The position numbers and the translations under genes are program-made. A stretch of DNA of 64,000 nt from Schoenoplectus triqueter (lineage: Eukaryota; Streptophyta; Magnoliopsida; Poales; Cyperaceae): NCBI GenBank assembly GCA_964058805.1, contig CAXKVV010002144.1, positions 1,054,001 to 1,118,000 of the forward strand, in the 5' to 3' direction. Positions 23,771-35,734 of the stretch are shown here, piece after piece. How positions within the stretch are numbered: the first letter of the stretch is position 1; each line of letters starts with the position of its first letter. A model generated the notes under the pieces. The model was not told where the DNA came from. It did no database searches and worked only from the letters and a program-made list of their open reading frames with translations.

Positions 23771-23788
23771 GTCCCACCGGGCGTGCCA
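23771..23788 (-). other. Primer-binding site of element B
   Basis: On the minus strand TGGCACGCCCGGTGGGAC begins five bases after the LTR end. An identical 18-mer lies at the same place in element A (34696-34713). The complementary tRNA 3' end would be GTCCCACCGGGCGTGCCA. I could not assign the tRNA. It is not the initiator-Met type common in plant elements. Confidence 0.75.
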
Positions 23789-23954
23789 GATCCTGTGCGA
23801 CCCTTTTTCGCGCCTCTCCTCACTCAGGAAAAGAATCTAGTGAGAACGGCGGAAGAAGGACACGGTACCACCCTCAGATGTATATTTATGTATTTATTTT
23901 TAGGATTATACATCCAAAGGCTTTTTTTTAGTGATTGTGGGAACTTTATTGTTC

Positions 23955-23976
23955 CAGTGAGCGCAAGCCCTCACTG
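23955..23976 (-). other. Conserved stem-loop in LTR B (right)
   Basis: This is the same perfect stem and GGCTTGCG loop as at 4543-4564. Being in the 5' LTR, it would lie in the RNA leader about 160 bases upstream of the LTR/primer-binding-site border. Confidence 0.75.
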
Positions 23977-24196
23977 TTAATTACCCTGGGCTATGAACCC
24001 TAGGAACCTTCGATGCTAAGAAGAAAGAATTAGAATATAAATAAAATCAATTAAATAGGCCATTTTGAGTAACGAGAATTAATCAACAACGATTATCCTT
24101 GGTTTTGTTATTTTAATGAACCTGTGTGGTAGCTCAAACCATAATACAAAACTGGTGAATCTGGGTGTTCTTATACCTTATAGATTCAATTATCAG

Positions 24197-24788
24197 AAGA
24201 TGGTGAATTTGGTCCACTTAATTATCTTACTGATCTTCTAAATCATGAAACTCTATGAGTTTATAATTTAGAATGTTTAAACCTGAGCGTTTTGGGCTTT
24301 GTTAGGTTTGATTTATCGGGGACATGTGAGATTTGGGTCACTTAACTGTCTTACCAATCTTCCAGATTATGAAACTATGCTAGCTCATAATCCAGGCAAT
24401 GTAAACCTGAGCGTTTTGGGCTTTATTAGGTTTAATTATCAGAAAAATGGGTGAGATTTGGATCACTTAGTCATTTAATTGATCTTCTAAATTGTAAAGT
24501 TTGAAGCGCTATGCCAACCTACAACCTAGGTATTTAAAATCTAAGCGTTTTGGGCTTTATTAGATTTTCTTATCAGGAAACCGATGAGATTTGGGTCACT
24601 TAATGTTTTTTTTACTGATCTTCCAAATTATAAAATTTGACGCACTATCAACTTATAACCTGGGTAATAAACCTGAGTTTTATATGTTTTATTAGGTTTA
24701 CTTATCATAAGAACGGGTGAAATTTAAATCACTTTATCATTCTTAAATGGATTTTGAATTATGAAACCTAAGACATTTTGTGAGTTCA
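24197..24788 (-). repeat. Imperfect tandem repeat, about 125-bp unit (right LTR B)
   Basis: This is the LTR copy of the array at 4785-5375. The units repeat the same cctgagcgttttgggctt and ttaggttt landmarks. Confidence 0.8.
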
Positions 24789-27305
24789 TAATCATGAAGA
24801 ATTGAATTTACTATTTAGTCAATAATTTTTTTTATCTTTTAGAAAATATTTATAATTTATTTTATTTATTTGAAAATAGAGATTTTAGTCTCATCTATAA
24901 GATGTGAATTTCAAATTACTTCATTTATTTTATTTATTTGAAAAGAAAATTTTATTTATTTATATATATATATATATTTAAGTTATTTATAGTTGCATTT
25001 TTATTTATTATTTTATTATTTTTATTATTTACAAATTAGGAGAATTATCATATATTTATTTATTTTATTTCATATGGAGTAAATGAATTTACTTAATGAA
25101 TTTTATTTTATTTATGTGTATTTAATTATCTTTTGTTATTGATGAAATTATATTTTTAATCAACAAGATATATTTATCTAAAACTTATTTGTGAAGGAGA
25201 ATATTTGTAATTATTATTATGAATATCTATATATTTTCTTTTATGAATCGTTTATTATTTAAGAAAAGAGTAGGTTTATTTTTCATTTTTAGTTTCATGA
25301 GAAATATATATTTTAATTTTGTAAAATTTTGTATATATAAAAAAAAAGAAATTAATTTTATTCAATTTGGAGTTTGGAAAGACTTTAAAATAATTTTTAT
25401 TTTATTTATATGTATTTTCTTTATTTTTGGGTTTCAAATAATTGGGCTCTTTTATTTTTCTGAAATCACTATGTATAATGGGCCAAAATGAGTTTTTTTT
25501 TTATTTTCCTTAAGCCGGGCCAATTAAATTTCCCTTTTTTTTTGGGGGCCGAATCTGTTATTATTTTTTTTATTCTTATTGGACCGGTCTTGCAATTTCT
25601 AGCTGGATTATATATATTTTATTTCAATCTTTATTGGGCTAAATTAACTCTTTAAGTCCAAATTTTTATTGAATAATGCTTTACGATACGGGCTGACTCT
25701 ATTTTTTATTAGACTGGGCCATCTTCTCGTGCTCTCTAAATTGAGCTCTCATTTTCATCTTTTTTTTTTGTAGGGTTGCATCAAGATTAATACTTAAAGT
25801 CTCTGAACCCTTATCTAAATTATTTGGTCCAGATCTTATTTCTTGACAAATGCGTATGCTCAAACTCATATTGATATAGTCATTCTGATATTGATTGCTT
25901 AGTATTTATTATGTTTGCTGGTTATCAAAACAATCTTTTTCGTTTTTAATATTAATTCAAACATAACAGGGAATATTCATCAAAATCTTTAATGATTTGT
26001 ATTCACTTGTGTTATAGAGTATAACGTTACTTCAGAATCTTTTTATCTTAACTGAAAAATTTAAGGAGTTGAAATGAAAACAATATATTACACAAATAAT
26101 TAATGTTTTGATGAGATTTCAACAATATATGAAAACTAGCAGGAATGTAAAAAGTAATGTAGAAATAATTTTGAAATTTTATTGGGAATTTCATATAAAT
26201 GATGCAATCAAACTCATTGATGAGTAAGTAGTATTAAGTGTTAGGATCAATTTTTATTTTGATTTTTTTTATTTGAGCGAATTTAAATGTATTTACACAT
26301 AAGTCCTTGTTCAGAGGTCAAAACCAGAAAATGGACCCATCAGAACCGTTTTATTCTTTTGAATATTCAGAAATTAGTATTTTTGTTTGAAATTTTCCGG
26401 TTAAGCATTATTTACAATAGTGTTTAATAATATAAAATAATATATATATATATTATATTTATAAAAAGGTCAAACTCAAATGAGATTTTTGTGATTTTCA
26501 GAAGAAGAATGCAAAATTAGTGAAACATTTGGGTTTTTATGCAAAATTTCTAAAATTAACATACTGGGACTAAGTGACAGTAAGACACATTGGATAATTT
26601 AAAACAACTTTTGTTTTTGAAATTTTTTTATTTGACACTATTTTGGTTAAGTTTCAAGTGATTTTGACTAAAGTATTAAAACTGTAATTAATGGACAGTT
26701 AAGAGTAATTAGGGTATTTAGATACTCAAACCTTTATATTTTTATCTGAAAATTTAAATTTAAGCTCTAGTCTTTATGGAAAATAAGAATATAAAATAAA
26801 ATTTATATGTTAAATTCATAGATTGCTACAGTTTATTAGATGTTTTTACTGCTGCCAGTAAAAGAGAAAATCAGAGGATATTTTTGAGATTTTAGAAGAT
26901 CTATTCAAAAGGAGATTTAAACAAGATTAAAGGATTATTAAAGAAAATACTTATGGTAAATTTATGTATGTTGATAAATTTTATTTAAGATAATATTAAA
27001 TAGATTCTAAAATAGTTTTTGAAGGAAAAACAGTAAAATAATCAATTTTTGACTATCTTTATACTAGCAAAAGAGCTTATGCGTTTTTTTTTTATAGAAC
27101 ATTATTAAAACTGTAATATTACTCCATTTATACTAAGTATGGGTTTAAAGATGATTTTTTTACAAAGAGATCCAAACTTTTATAATATTTACAAAAGGAC
27201 TTGTAATATTCATGAATGCATACTTATAATCTCCAAACTAGTTTATAAATCTAATTGTTGAGTTTTTAAATGTTAAAACCAGTATCATGTTGCTCTAAAA
27301 ATCCG

Positions 27306-27503
27306 ACACACACAGTCCTTTCGAACCGGCACCAAGATTTTATAGAGTTCCATGATTTATTCTAAAAAAAAAACTTAAATAAACTCTTTAGATAAAGTAT
27401 TTCATTTTTATTTTAGAAAGGCTAACACTCACAGCTTTTTCAAGCCGGCACTAGCATTATAGAACTTTGTAACCCGACACTCACAGCTCGGTCAAGCCGG
27501 CAC
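27306..27503 (-). other. Three copies of the GTGCCGG...GTGAGTG hairpin motif (right LTR B)
   Basis: These match 7893-8090 in the other LTR. They lie about 1.05-1.25 kb downstream (in sense) of the TATA-like box, the same spacing as in element C, and so probably sit within the transcribed leader. Confidence 0.6.
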
Positions 27504-28552
27504 CAAGGTTCCAAAGAGCTTTTATATTATCCTATTATTAATAATAACTACTATTATATTTCTAATAACTATATTTATTATAACTCTTAATACAAGACCC
27601 TAACCTGAATATATAGCAAGAAAATAGAGATTAAAGGGGTTAAAATCGAAAAAGAAACAAAAAAACAGAAAAGAAACAGAAAAGCAGAAAACAGAAAGCA
27701 GAAAGTCAAACTAGCTTTGATTCCGAGTTTATTTTAAATTTTTTTGAATATAACATACAAATATTTTTGAATAGATTCAAGAAAATAGGAGTTAAGAACA
27801 TGTCCTAATTTTCTAAGAATTTCTAAAGTATTTTTGATATTTTATTTTGAGACTTTTCTCTGTCAGGGACAGATCTGTAAATAGTTTTTGTTATTTCTAA
27901 TTAAAAATGACATAACTTTCTATAGGAGCGTCAAAAAAATACAAAATCAACTTCTATGAGTTCATGTAAATAATTTCTACAAGATCTAAGAGTTTAGAGA
28001 GTTTTAAAACAGATCTCATTCTTTTTCCTTATTTTATTTCATTTCAGCACTTAAAAGCTGATTTTTTTTTATCAAGGATTCATTGATCTTAAAGCTTCTA
28101 AGGGTATTATCTGAACTCTATTTAACACACAATCGAGTTTGTAGTGTAAATATGAGTCAGTAAGAAAGAAAAGGAAAGAAAATTCGAATTTCAAAAATTC
28201 AAACAGTAAAGAAAAGAGAGAGAATCAATAACATGCAGTAAACTTCATTCCATTGCATAAACCTCATATTTACAAGCTCCAAAACAGATTTGTTGTCTAG
28301 GATTACATAACAAAGATCTATCTATACTGATTTCTATAGTTTGAAACTTGGAGGAAGAGAAGGTGGATTGAACTTCTCGGTTTTGGTTCAAGAACTCAGA
28401 TTTGAGCTTCTTGTTTTCTCTTTAATGGTTTCTCCGAATTTGCCTCTTTAATTCAGGGTTTTTCCTTTGTATCTAGTGTGAATACTATGGCAGAGAGGTA
28501 GAGAGGGTCTGGGTTGTGTATCTTGTCGCCAGGGAAGCTGCTGTCTTGGATG

Positions 28553-28563
28553 CCTTTAAATAG
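28553..28563 (-). promoter_or_regulatory. Predicted core promoter (TATA-like box) of element B
   Basis: The minus strand reads CTATTTAAAGG inside a CT-rich stretch, about 1.4 kb into the LTR. The equivalent place in elements A and C has a canonical CTATATAAAC box followed by a CT-rich stretch, which supports the call. The twin in the left LTR is at 9141-9150. If it is used, the leader before gag is more than 4.7 kb long. Confidence 0.5.
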
Positions 28564-29975
28564 AGAGGAGAGGCGGTCCATACGAGGTGTGATGTGTCGA
28601 AGGTATAACATTCCCTTAAAACTACTCCAACGACGCTCTATTTGATTCCTTCTGTTAGAACATTGCCCAATTATTGAGCCACATGTGGACAGTCGGTTGC
28701 AGAACAGTCCAAAGTTCTGAGAGTGTTATTTGCATCGCAAGTTTAGCTAGTGAAGGCATATATACATGACAATCACATCATTAGTCCTTATGAGCTGGCA
28801 TTTCTTCTGGAATTATCTGAAAATTAATCTTATCACACACCAGGTATTCTCTAATAATCTGAGCCGTCGATTTGGTGTTTAAGAGCTGAGCTTCTTTTAC
28901 CAGAAACTAATACACTAGCGTTGTGGGACCCACACGAAGCTCTCTGAGCTATCAACTTGATCTTCTATGCATCGGGATGTTCTATTCACCTCTTAGCCGA
29001 GCTAATTTCTTCTTTGATGCGAATATTACACAGTGGGTTATTTTGAAAAACTGATTGCTTCTTTGATCTCTCCTTGGTAAGATCTTTAAAAAGGTATAAG
29101 GGTCTGATTCAATTCGAGACATTTCTCTCATCACCATTTTTGTTTTTCTTATCAGAGGAGGAATCGGGGAGAAAAAAGAGCAGGGAAGGGTTGCTTGAGT
29201 TTAAATTGACCTCTTATTTGCTTAGACATGGTGCACATGAACCGTTCTCTTCATTATTTTTGATTCACAAGAAATAAGTCTACACCTCCTTCCTTCTTTT
29301 GTTTTTTTTCTCCGAAATAGATTAGGAACATCACATTTAATGTAGATCATGAGGCATTTTTATGCTGATTGTGGGCCTGCAAGCAACTCAATCCACGAAA
29401 TAAATTATTTCTCCCCTTGATTAAATTTGAATTTTATCATTATTTTAAACTTTTGAATTTATTTTGAAAGCTCCCTGGCTCCAAAATTCATCATAATTGA
29501 CACAATTTTTTTATAAATCATGCCAAACATTATGGTAATTTTTTTTCATTTTTTCCCTTTCATTAATCAGCAATTAATTATTTTGGTGCCATAATTAATT
29601 GATTTAATTTGATTAATTGATGATTTTTGGATTTTTCCCGACTTCTATAACTCCAAAAACATCAAATGATATATCAAAATTCTCATAATTTCATGGAGAA
29701 CCCAATTCTTTCATAAAATTTGAGTTTTGAATTTTTTTGACTTTGACGAGTTTTTCGATTTGAATCTCCCAAGCTTTGGCAATTAATATTTTTTCTGAGA
29801 ATTTCTAATTTCTTTCAATTTTATCCCCAACCCTTGAGTCTTTGGGCTTGATCTGGGCTATTTGGGCCTCTATTATGCTTAATGGGCCTACTTGGGCTTT
29901 TTGGGAATACTAGGCCTCTCAGGCCTGACCCAATTTTTTTTTAAATTATTCCCCGAATATTTTCAGGGGTAAACA

Positions 29976-29980
29976 AGTAG
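29976..29980. repeat. Target-site duplication of element B, right copy (AGTAG)
   Basis: It is identical to 4377-4381. Removing one copy together with element B restores a continuous reading frame in element A across the junction. Confidence 0.95.
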
Positions 29981-30001
29981 CTCGGAATTATAAATCGCGG
30001 T

Positions 30002-30874
30002 TTACAGGTTTTCAATCATTATCATGATTTCATTGTGTTGCGTCTTGATGTCCTGCATCACCTCCCATTGTTCAGACACCTCTCTTCTATTATTTTCAAC
30101 TTGGTGCCTTATTTCGTCGATCGCATTCCAGACGCGACCTTCAAAATTTTCCCGCCATGAGCGTTCTTCATTTATAGACCTCAGCCTAACCGGGTTATCC
30201 CTTCCGCCACCAGATCCCGTGTTGATCATATATGACTCCTCACTTTCATTATCTGTTTCAGGCCCTTTGTATGGCTTTTTGAGGATGTGATAGATAATCT
30301 CTTCGTCAGATTCTTCTTCCCAGGGTCGACGATCATGGCCAGATTCTTCTCCTGAGGTGATGTCGCCCGAGTCGTCAGACTCTTCAGAGCCTTCACCTGA
30401 AGTTGCCTCTGTGATCTGAATTTGAGGGGTATCGGCAGGCTTAAAATTGAAAATGACCTCCTCTTCAGAATCACTTGCATTGATTTCGCTCGGTTTTATT
30501 TGGGCTTTATATGTAGCCACCTGTTTGAGGCGGAAGGTTGCTTCCTCACCCGACTTTCTTTCGGGTCTTTGGGCTCGAGCACCTCGGGGTTTAATGTTAA
30601 ATTTGACCTCTTCTTCTTCTCCGGATGAGGTATCAAATTTAGGGCCTTTATTGAAGGGTTTCTGACCTGCTTTTGTTATAGGCCGACTTGGCGCCACGGC
30701 GGATTTAGGCAGAAAATATTGGGCATCATTGAATTTAATCTCATGCACCCCGAATGGCTTGACATCTCCGTCAATTCTCTTTTGCTTACCATTCTCAATA
30801 TATTTCAGGCATTGGTGCAGAGTAGAGGGTATGACCTGATTGCTGTGAAGCCACGGGCGACCCAGCAACGCCCG
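30002..30874 (-). pseudogene. Element A protease C-terminal part and acidic linker
   Basis: This is a segment of the element A polyprotein lying between two in-frame TAA codons. It starts just after the TAA at 30875-30877 with the retropepsin motif ALLGRPWLH and continues into an acidic, Ser/Glu-rich linker with repeated EEEVKFN- or SEEEVIFN-like stretches. It ends at TAA 30002-30004. Beyond that stop the frame stays open up to the AGTAG site and continues, in the same frame, into the pol half at 4381. It is homologous to the protease/linker junction of element B but much shorter. The stop at 30002 is either a second nonsense mutation or a natural end of gag-pro. I favour mutation because the frame continues and element B has no stop there. 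Confidence 0.85.
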
Positions 30875-33800
30875 TTAAGAAGTTTCAGCGTCAATAACAT
30901 AGAATTTAGTAGGCGCTTTTAGGCTTCCGCATTGCAGGTTCATAGTTATAGCTCCCAGGGCCTTTTGGGAGTTTTGATTAAAGCCATGAATAATCACCTT
31001 TTCATCAGATAGGTTCTTCACATCTAAGGTGATGGTCTTTAGGGTTTTAAGCGGCATAATATTGATCGAAGACCCTGCGTCGACCAAGATGCGGCCAATC
31101 TTCTGCCCTCCACAATTTCCGGTAATGTACAACGGGCGGTTATGGTCGACGGTGCCTATTAGGAGGTCATCGTCTGTGAAATTTATGCAGGCGGCCCGTT
31201 TGGCGGTGAATAGGGCTTCTTGCATATTTTGCTCAACAAAGTATGACTTGTACTTCTCAGGATCTTGCAAGGCCTGGATTAGTACCTCCCTTAGGTCTTG
31301 TGACATCATCAACGCGTCAAATATGCTTAATAGCGCTGGAATCTTACGCAGATGTGCCAACACATTATATTCTTCGCCCGTCGACCGGGTCCTTTCTGAG
31401 TTCTTGCTTAGGTTCTCGACCTCTTTACCTTTATTCAGGGCCTTATCCTTTCCTTTATCGGAGTCCTTGGGAGCTTGTCTCTCGGGTATATAAGTCCCGG
31501 ACCGGAGCACGGCTTTACATTCTTCGTTCTTGGTCCTAGAGGTGCTTGCTTCCCCTTCGTCATTTGGGAAGAACATCTCCTCTAATGTTGGCATATCTTC
31601 ATCGTGAGAAGAATATACCATGTTGCACGAAGCACCCCAGATCTCTTCGCTTTCTTCTTTATTTATTTCTTCATTTGCATCTTCTTTCTTTTGACCTAGG
31701 GTTAGCTTCTCCCAGTCTTCTTTGGAGATGAAATGTTGGAGGGTGATCGCCTCGGGATTGCCCTGCTCGTACTCTTCAATCTTATTCTTTCTGGACTTGT
31801 TATTTCTATGCTTCTTTCTCTTCTTAAGAACCTGGTCTTGGTTCTGGTCCACCTTATAATATACCCTGGGTTTTGGTGGGACCACTGGCGTAATATCGTC
31901 TTTCCATTTCATGCCAGGTTCTTTCTTAAGAGCTTTAAGCATTTTAATCGATTTCTTCGATAAGTGCGTAGTCCATTGTTCTTCCTGGTCTTCACTTAAT
32001 TGGTCCGGGATCTTCTCTTCCTCGTGAGAGATCATATTGGCCTGTTCATGGGCCGATGGGCTTTGCAAGAACCCTTTAGGTAAAGTAATTTCACCATTTT
32101 TGTACGCCTTCTCGACCCAATCTTTGAAGACCCAGCAATCTTCGATTGAGTGCCCTATTATTCTGTGGTATGGGCAAAAGTTGGGTTCGTCCGATTTATC
32201 GGCATCTTCCGGGCGTTTACTGGCCGGCAGGGTTAGACCGTTCTTCAGTGCCCCTCTGAAGATTTGGGCAAATTTATCTTTCCTGAAGGAGTACGGTTTA
32301 GATTTCTTTTGTTTGAGGGACTCGAAACTCCGTGAACTCCCTCCCGGATTGGGCCTGGGTCCCTTGTTGTAATTATTGCCATTTGTGCCACTGCTGTCGC
32401 TTTGGGTGTCTGCGTTGGCGACCATCTTATCTTTTAGCGAGGTGAATGCCACTTTGGTTTCAGCTCGGGCCCCTCGTTGCGGCCTATTATTCATAAAGTT
32501 CGGCACGGTGTGCGGTGACATCCTTTCCATGTTGGATACCGATCTGAGCAAGTCCTTGAATGTGTTGACCTTTGTCACACCAAGAAGCATGCCCATCCAC
32601 CCGTCAATGTTCTTCATGATTAGGTTGACGGCCTCATCTTCAGTTAATGTGCGGTCGCATTTGATGCTGAGGTTCCGCCATCTATTGATAAAATCTGTCA
32701 TTGACTCCCCTTTCTTGGGTTTAGTGCTTGCCAGATCGGCTATATTTATTTTGTCAGACACCATGATAAATCGTGCCCTGAACGAGTCTGCCATCTCGTC
32801 CCAAGTCCTGATGCTGTTGTTTTCTAATGAATAATACCATTGAAAAGCGGTTCCCACCAAGCTTTGAGGGAATTGTCTCAACAACAGTGCATCATTGCCG
32901 CCCGTGTTGCCGCACGAGGCCACGAAATGGGCCAGGTGTTGTTCGGGGTTCAGGTCTTTATTGCCTTCCCCTGAGAAGGTCCTGAAACGGGGGATCACAT
33001 ACCCTTTAGGATATTCTTCTAAGTCATATATGGCAGGGTATGGATGTCCACAGTTTTTAACAGGAGGGATAGCGTATCCACCTCCAGCTATTTGCATTTG
33101 CTGAGCAATCATGGCTTGAATCTCCTTCCGGGATATTCCCGTTGGTTCAGCCTCCACTTCTATAGTTCTATGTGGATGGGGTTTAGAATCAACAGGTTGT
33201 TTTCCCTTATGATTGCTTTTGGTACTGTGGACCCCTTCTTGACGGGAGCTACCAGCTTTGAAATTGGCGTCTTGTGATTCTTGCAACGACTTGACCGCCT
33301 TAATCAGTTCTTCATTTTGCTTTAGCATGGTAGCGATTAGCTCCCGTTGCCTAATCAGCTCTTCGTCCCGTGCCTCGATGTGGCCTTTTAATATTTCTAT
33401 TTCATCGATGGGCATCTCGGGACGTGTTTCAACTTCATCTTCGTTGTCGAAGAAATCAGGGTTTTCGTTGTGGTCTTCCCCTTCCCTGCTATTGCCTTCG
33501 GGGTTGACTCTCTTGGGAGGTCTCCCTTTTCTACCATTATTTTTGTTGGTGTTTGTGACGTGAGCTTGATTAGGCGGGGACTGGTCATCCTGGACCATGT
33601 TCACCTCACCATCAGTATCTGGATCAGTGTCGTAGCTTATACTGATGGTGTTGACTGAGAAGTGCTCTTCATAGCGAGCGGTTCTTATCTTCTTCTTTGT
33701 TTGGTCAGGAGCAGTTATTTTCAGGTTATTGAGTGGTATTCTCGAGCCTAATCGGCTGAATACACTCTTTTGACCTAAGCGGCTGAACACGCTTTCGGGC

Positions 33801-34579
33801 GGAGCGTTAGACTTGCCGGCCTTGCTGGGCTGGGCTTGAGATTGGGGCTTTGTTGGCTGGGAACCCTTTGGGACCCACACCTGCTGGGTGCTAGGTGTTG
33901 CCTTTGGTATAGACCTCCTTGTGTTCGGAGTGGAGGCAATGGCTTGCGGCTGAGCCATGCCTTGAGAGTGATCGGGGCGGGAGACGTATCGTCTCGATCT
34001 AGCGTTCTTGACGCTCTTCCTCTGCTTGAGGGCCCTGTGAGCCTTGTAGATGGCTTCTGCAGGGGTTTGAGACTTGTCCTGGCGGCGCTGAGGCTTTTGA
34101 GTTGGGCGAGGTGTGGGCTTAGGCACCTCCCATGCCTGGCGGAGCTGGCCTGTGGCTGAGTTCTTAGCCACTATGCGGAGGGCTGTGAATTTGTTAGAGA
34201 CTGGGATAGCTGGCCTAGCCACCAGCTGGTTTTGGTATGCATCCAGGGCCCTCTTCCTGGACGCTTGAGAGTTACGGGCAGTTTGGGCTGCTGCCTTTGG
34301 GGCTGTCCTCTTGGACGGGCGCCTTCTCCTCTTTGGGGAGGTGGTAGGAGAGGCCATGACATTGTTTGAGATCCCCTTGGGAGTCAGGGTGATCGAGTCC
34401 TCCTCCTCGTCCGAAATAGAGATTTGGACGGTCGCGGGAGTGAAGGCGGCCACTGGAGCTGAGCCATAGATGGTGAGTTCTTGTGGGATGGTCCCAAAGA
34501 ACATGAATAGTTTGCCCTCTGGGCTCTTTGCAGGAGTGACGGTGTAGGGAGCGAGGTTGAAGTTTCCGAAGAATGCCAT
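30875..34579 (-). pseudogene. gag: Element A gag and protease N-terminal part, 1,234 residues, ended by a nonsense codon
   Basis: The start is ATG 34579 (MAFFGNF), 139 bp inside the LTR border. The frame is open slightly further up through a TTG only. A basic, Pro-rich N-terminal extension carries the KRAL-x-x-YQ-x-QLVARPA block shared with element B and a doubled SVFSRLG motif near residues 262-280. Then come a coiled coil, the gag core around residue 540 (FQWYYSLEN), a zinc knuckle C-x2-H-x4-H-x4-C near residue 800, and retropepsin with DAGSS near residue 1165. The frame ends at TAA 30875-30877, exactly where element B has a tyrosine codon in the conserved TSYKALLGRPW segment. This is therefore a nonsense change inside the protease domain, and the element is no longer able to make its full polyprotein. 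Confidence 0.92.
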
Positions 34580-34695
34580 TTCCTGCAAAACAAAAATACT
34601 TGAAAATTATTAGTCATTTTAGCACATAGAAGACCACTTGTATCTCTTAATTATTCTATTTGCCTCTCTCTTTCAGAGATAAGAGGAGAATCTAG

Positions 34696-34713
34696 GTCCC
34701 ACCGGGCGTGCCA
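34696..34713 (-). other. Primer-binding site of element A
   Basis: TGGCACGCCCGGTGGGAC on the minus strand begins five bases past the LTR end. It is identical to the site in element B. Confidence 0.75.
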
Positions 34714-34892
34714 GATCCTGTGCGACCCTTTTTCGCGCGCTCCGCACCGCCGCTGGGCGATGGGTTGCGGAAGAAGGACACGGAGATCCCTCCCGAACGT
34801 GCATCTGCTGGGTGTCGGCCGATTCTGCCGTTTAGAGATTATTTGGATGCACATTCAGGGGGTTTTTAGTGATTGTGAGTTCTTGTAGATTC

Positions 34893-34914
34893 CGGTGGGC
34901 GCAAGCCCCCACCG
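34893..34914 (-). other. Conserved stem-loop in LTR A
   Basis: The minus strand reads CGGTGGG, loop GGCTTGCG, CCCACCG: a perfect 7-bp stem. The loop is identical to that of LTRs B and C, and the stem differs from both by paired changes. It is preceded by AGCCCAGGGTAATTAAC. Confidence 0.75.
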
Positions 34915-35031
34915 TTAATTACCCTGGGCTACTAACCTCGAGGCACCTCTGGATCTTTGAAAGAGAGAAGCAAATAGTATAGTTAAAAGATGGTCAAGTG
35001 GTCGTCTAATTTCATAAAAAAGGGGTCTACG

Positions 35032-35213
35032 GAAGATGAACCTACAAACAGATCGGTTCAATCTATGGAAGACAAACCTACAAACAGATCGGTTTTATCC
35101 TATGGAAGACGAACCTACAAACAGATCGGTTCAATCTATGGAAGACAAACCTACAAACAGATCGGTTTTATCCTATGGAAGACGAACCTACAAACAGATC
35201 GGTTCAGTCCATG
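35032..35213. repeat. Tandem repeat of 36/37-bp units, five copies
   Basis: Units start ggaaga near 35032, 35068, 35105, 35141 and 35178 and contain cctacaaacagatcggtt. Two types alternate (ending caatctat or ttatcctat), giving a 73-bp higher-order unit. Degenerate relatives continue to about 35350 and recur near 35580-35640. Confidence 0.88.
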
Positions 35214-35734
35214 CTACCTCGAGATGTAACCTTACCTACAGACCAGGTTAATCTCTTTAGAGGGGCTTGAGGTGAGTCTACATACAGAACGACTCGACCT
35301 TCGTTGATCTAGAAGATAAACCTACAAACAGATCGGTTTAATCTTAACTAGTCAACAACCAATCACACAAAATACAACTCGAAGCGCTGAGCCGGTTGAT
35401 CTTGAGGTTGGTGAATCAGGAGAAGGGTGGATATGGCCCACGTGTTTCTTCTCACTGATCTTCTAGATCATGAATTCGAAGCACTAAGCCGATTCATAAA
35501 CCTAGGAAACACAATTGCACACAATGTCAAACCTGAAGCGCTGAGCTAGTTCAACATTGAGGCATGTGTTAGTGAAGGAACCTACCTACAGAACGGTTCA
35601 CATTCACTGTTTTGTGAATGAATCTACCTACAGACCGATTCAATCTCACAGTCTCGGGAAATGAACCAGGAGACAAACTTATCGACGGATGAGTTCAGTC
35701 TTGCCAGCTCAAATCGTCATGAATTACTTGTTCA

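Larger units (their letters stand above)
4382..29975 (-). mobile_element. Element B: full-length Tat/Ogre-like LTR retrotransposon, 25.6 kb, young
   Basis: Two direct repeats of about 6.18 kb (4382-10562 and 23794-29975), each TG...CA on the plus strand, enclose a 13.2-kb internal region. It carries a primer-binding site, one very long gag-pol frame, a 2-kb 3' untranslated part and a terminal purine-rich stretch, all in minus orientation. AGTAG flanks both ends. Reading the two LTRs side by side I found only three substitutions (5532/24945, 5563/24976, 9639/29052) and one 1-bp length change in a T run near 5199/24612, so the insertion is very recent. The target is the coding frame of element A. 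Size, dual RNase H and LTR length fit the Tat/Ogre lineage. There is no room for a separate ORF upstream of gag (about 140 bp between LTR and ATG), unlike pea-type Ogre as I recall it. Instead the gag has a long N-terminal extension. Confidence 0.96.
23794..29975 (-). repeat. Element B 5' LTR (right copy, 6,182 bp)
   Basis: This is nearly identical to 4382-10562 and, in minus orientation, is the transcribed 5' LTR. It contains the same AT-rich body, the stem-loop at 23955-23976, the 125-bp repeats at 24197-24788, the hairpin motifs at 27306-27503 and the TATA-like box near 28553. No plausible gene was found: short AT-rich open frames at 25219-25491 and 29074-29277 recur identically in the left LTR and have no recognisable features. 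Confidence 0.96.

Noticed and set aside
34990..35251. Open frames of 71-79 codons with repeated PTNRSVQSMED peptide
   Set aside because: They are entirely made of the 36/37-bp tandem repeat in LTR A.
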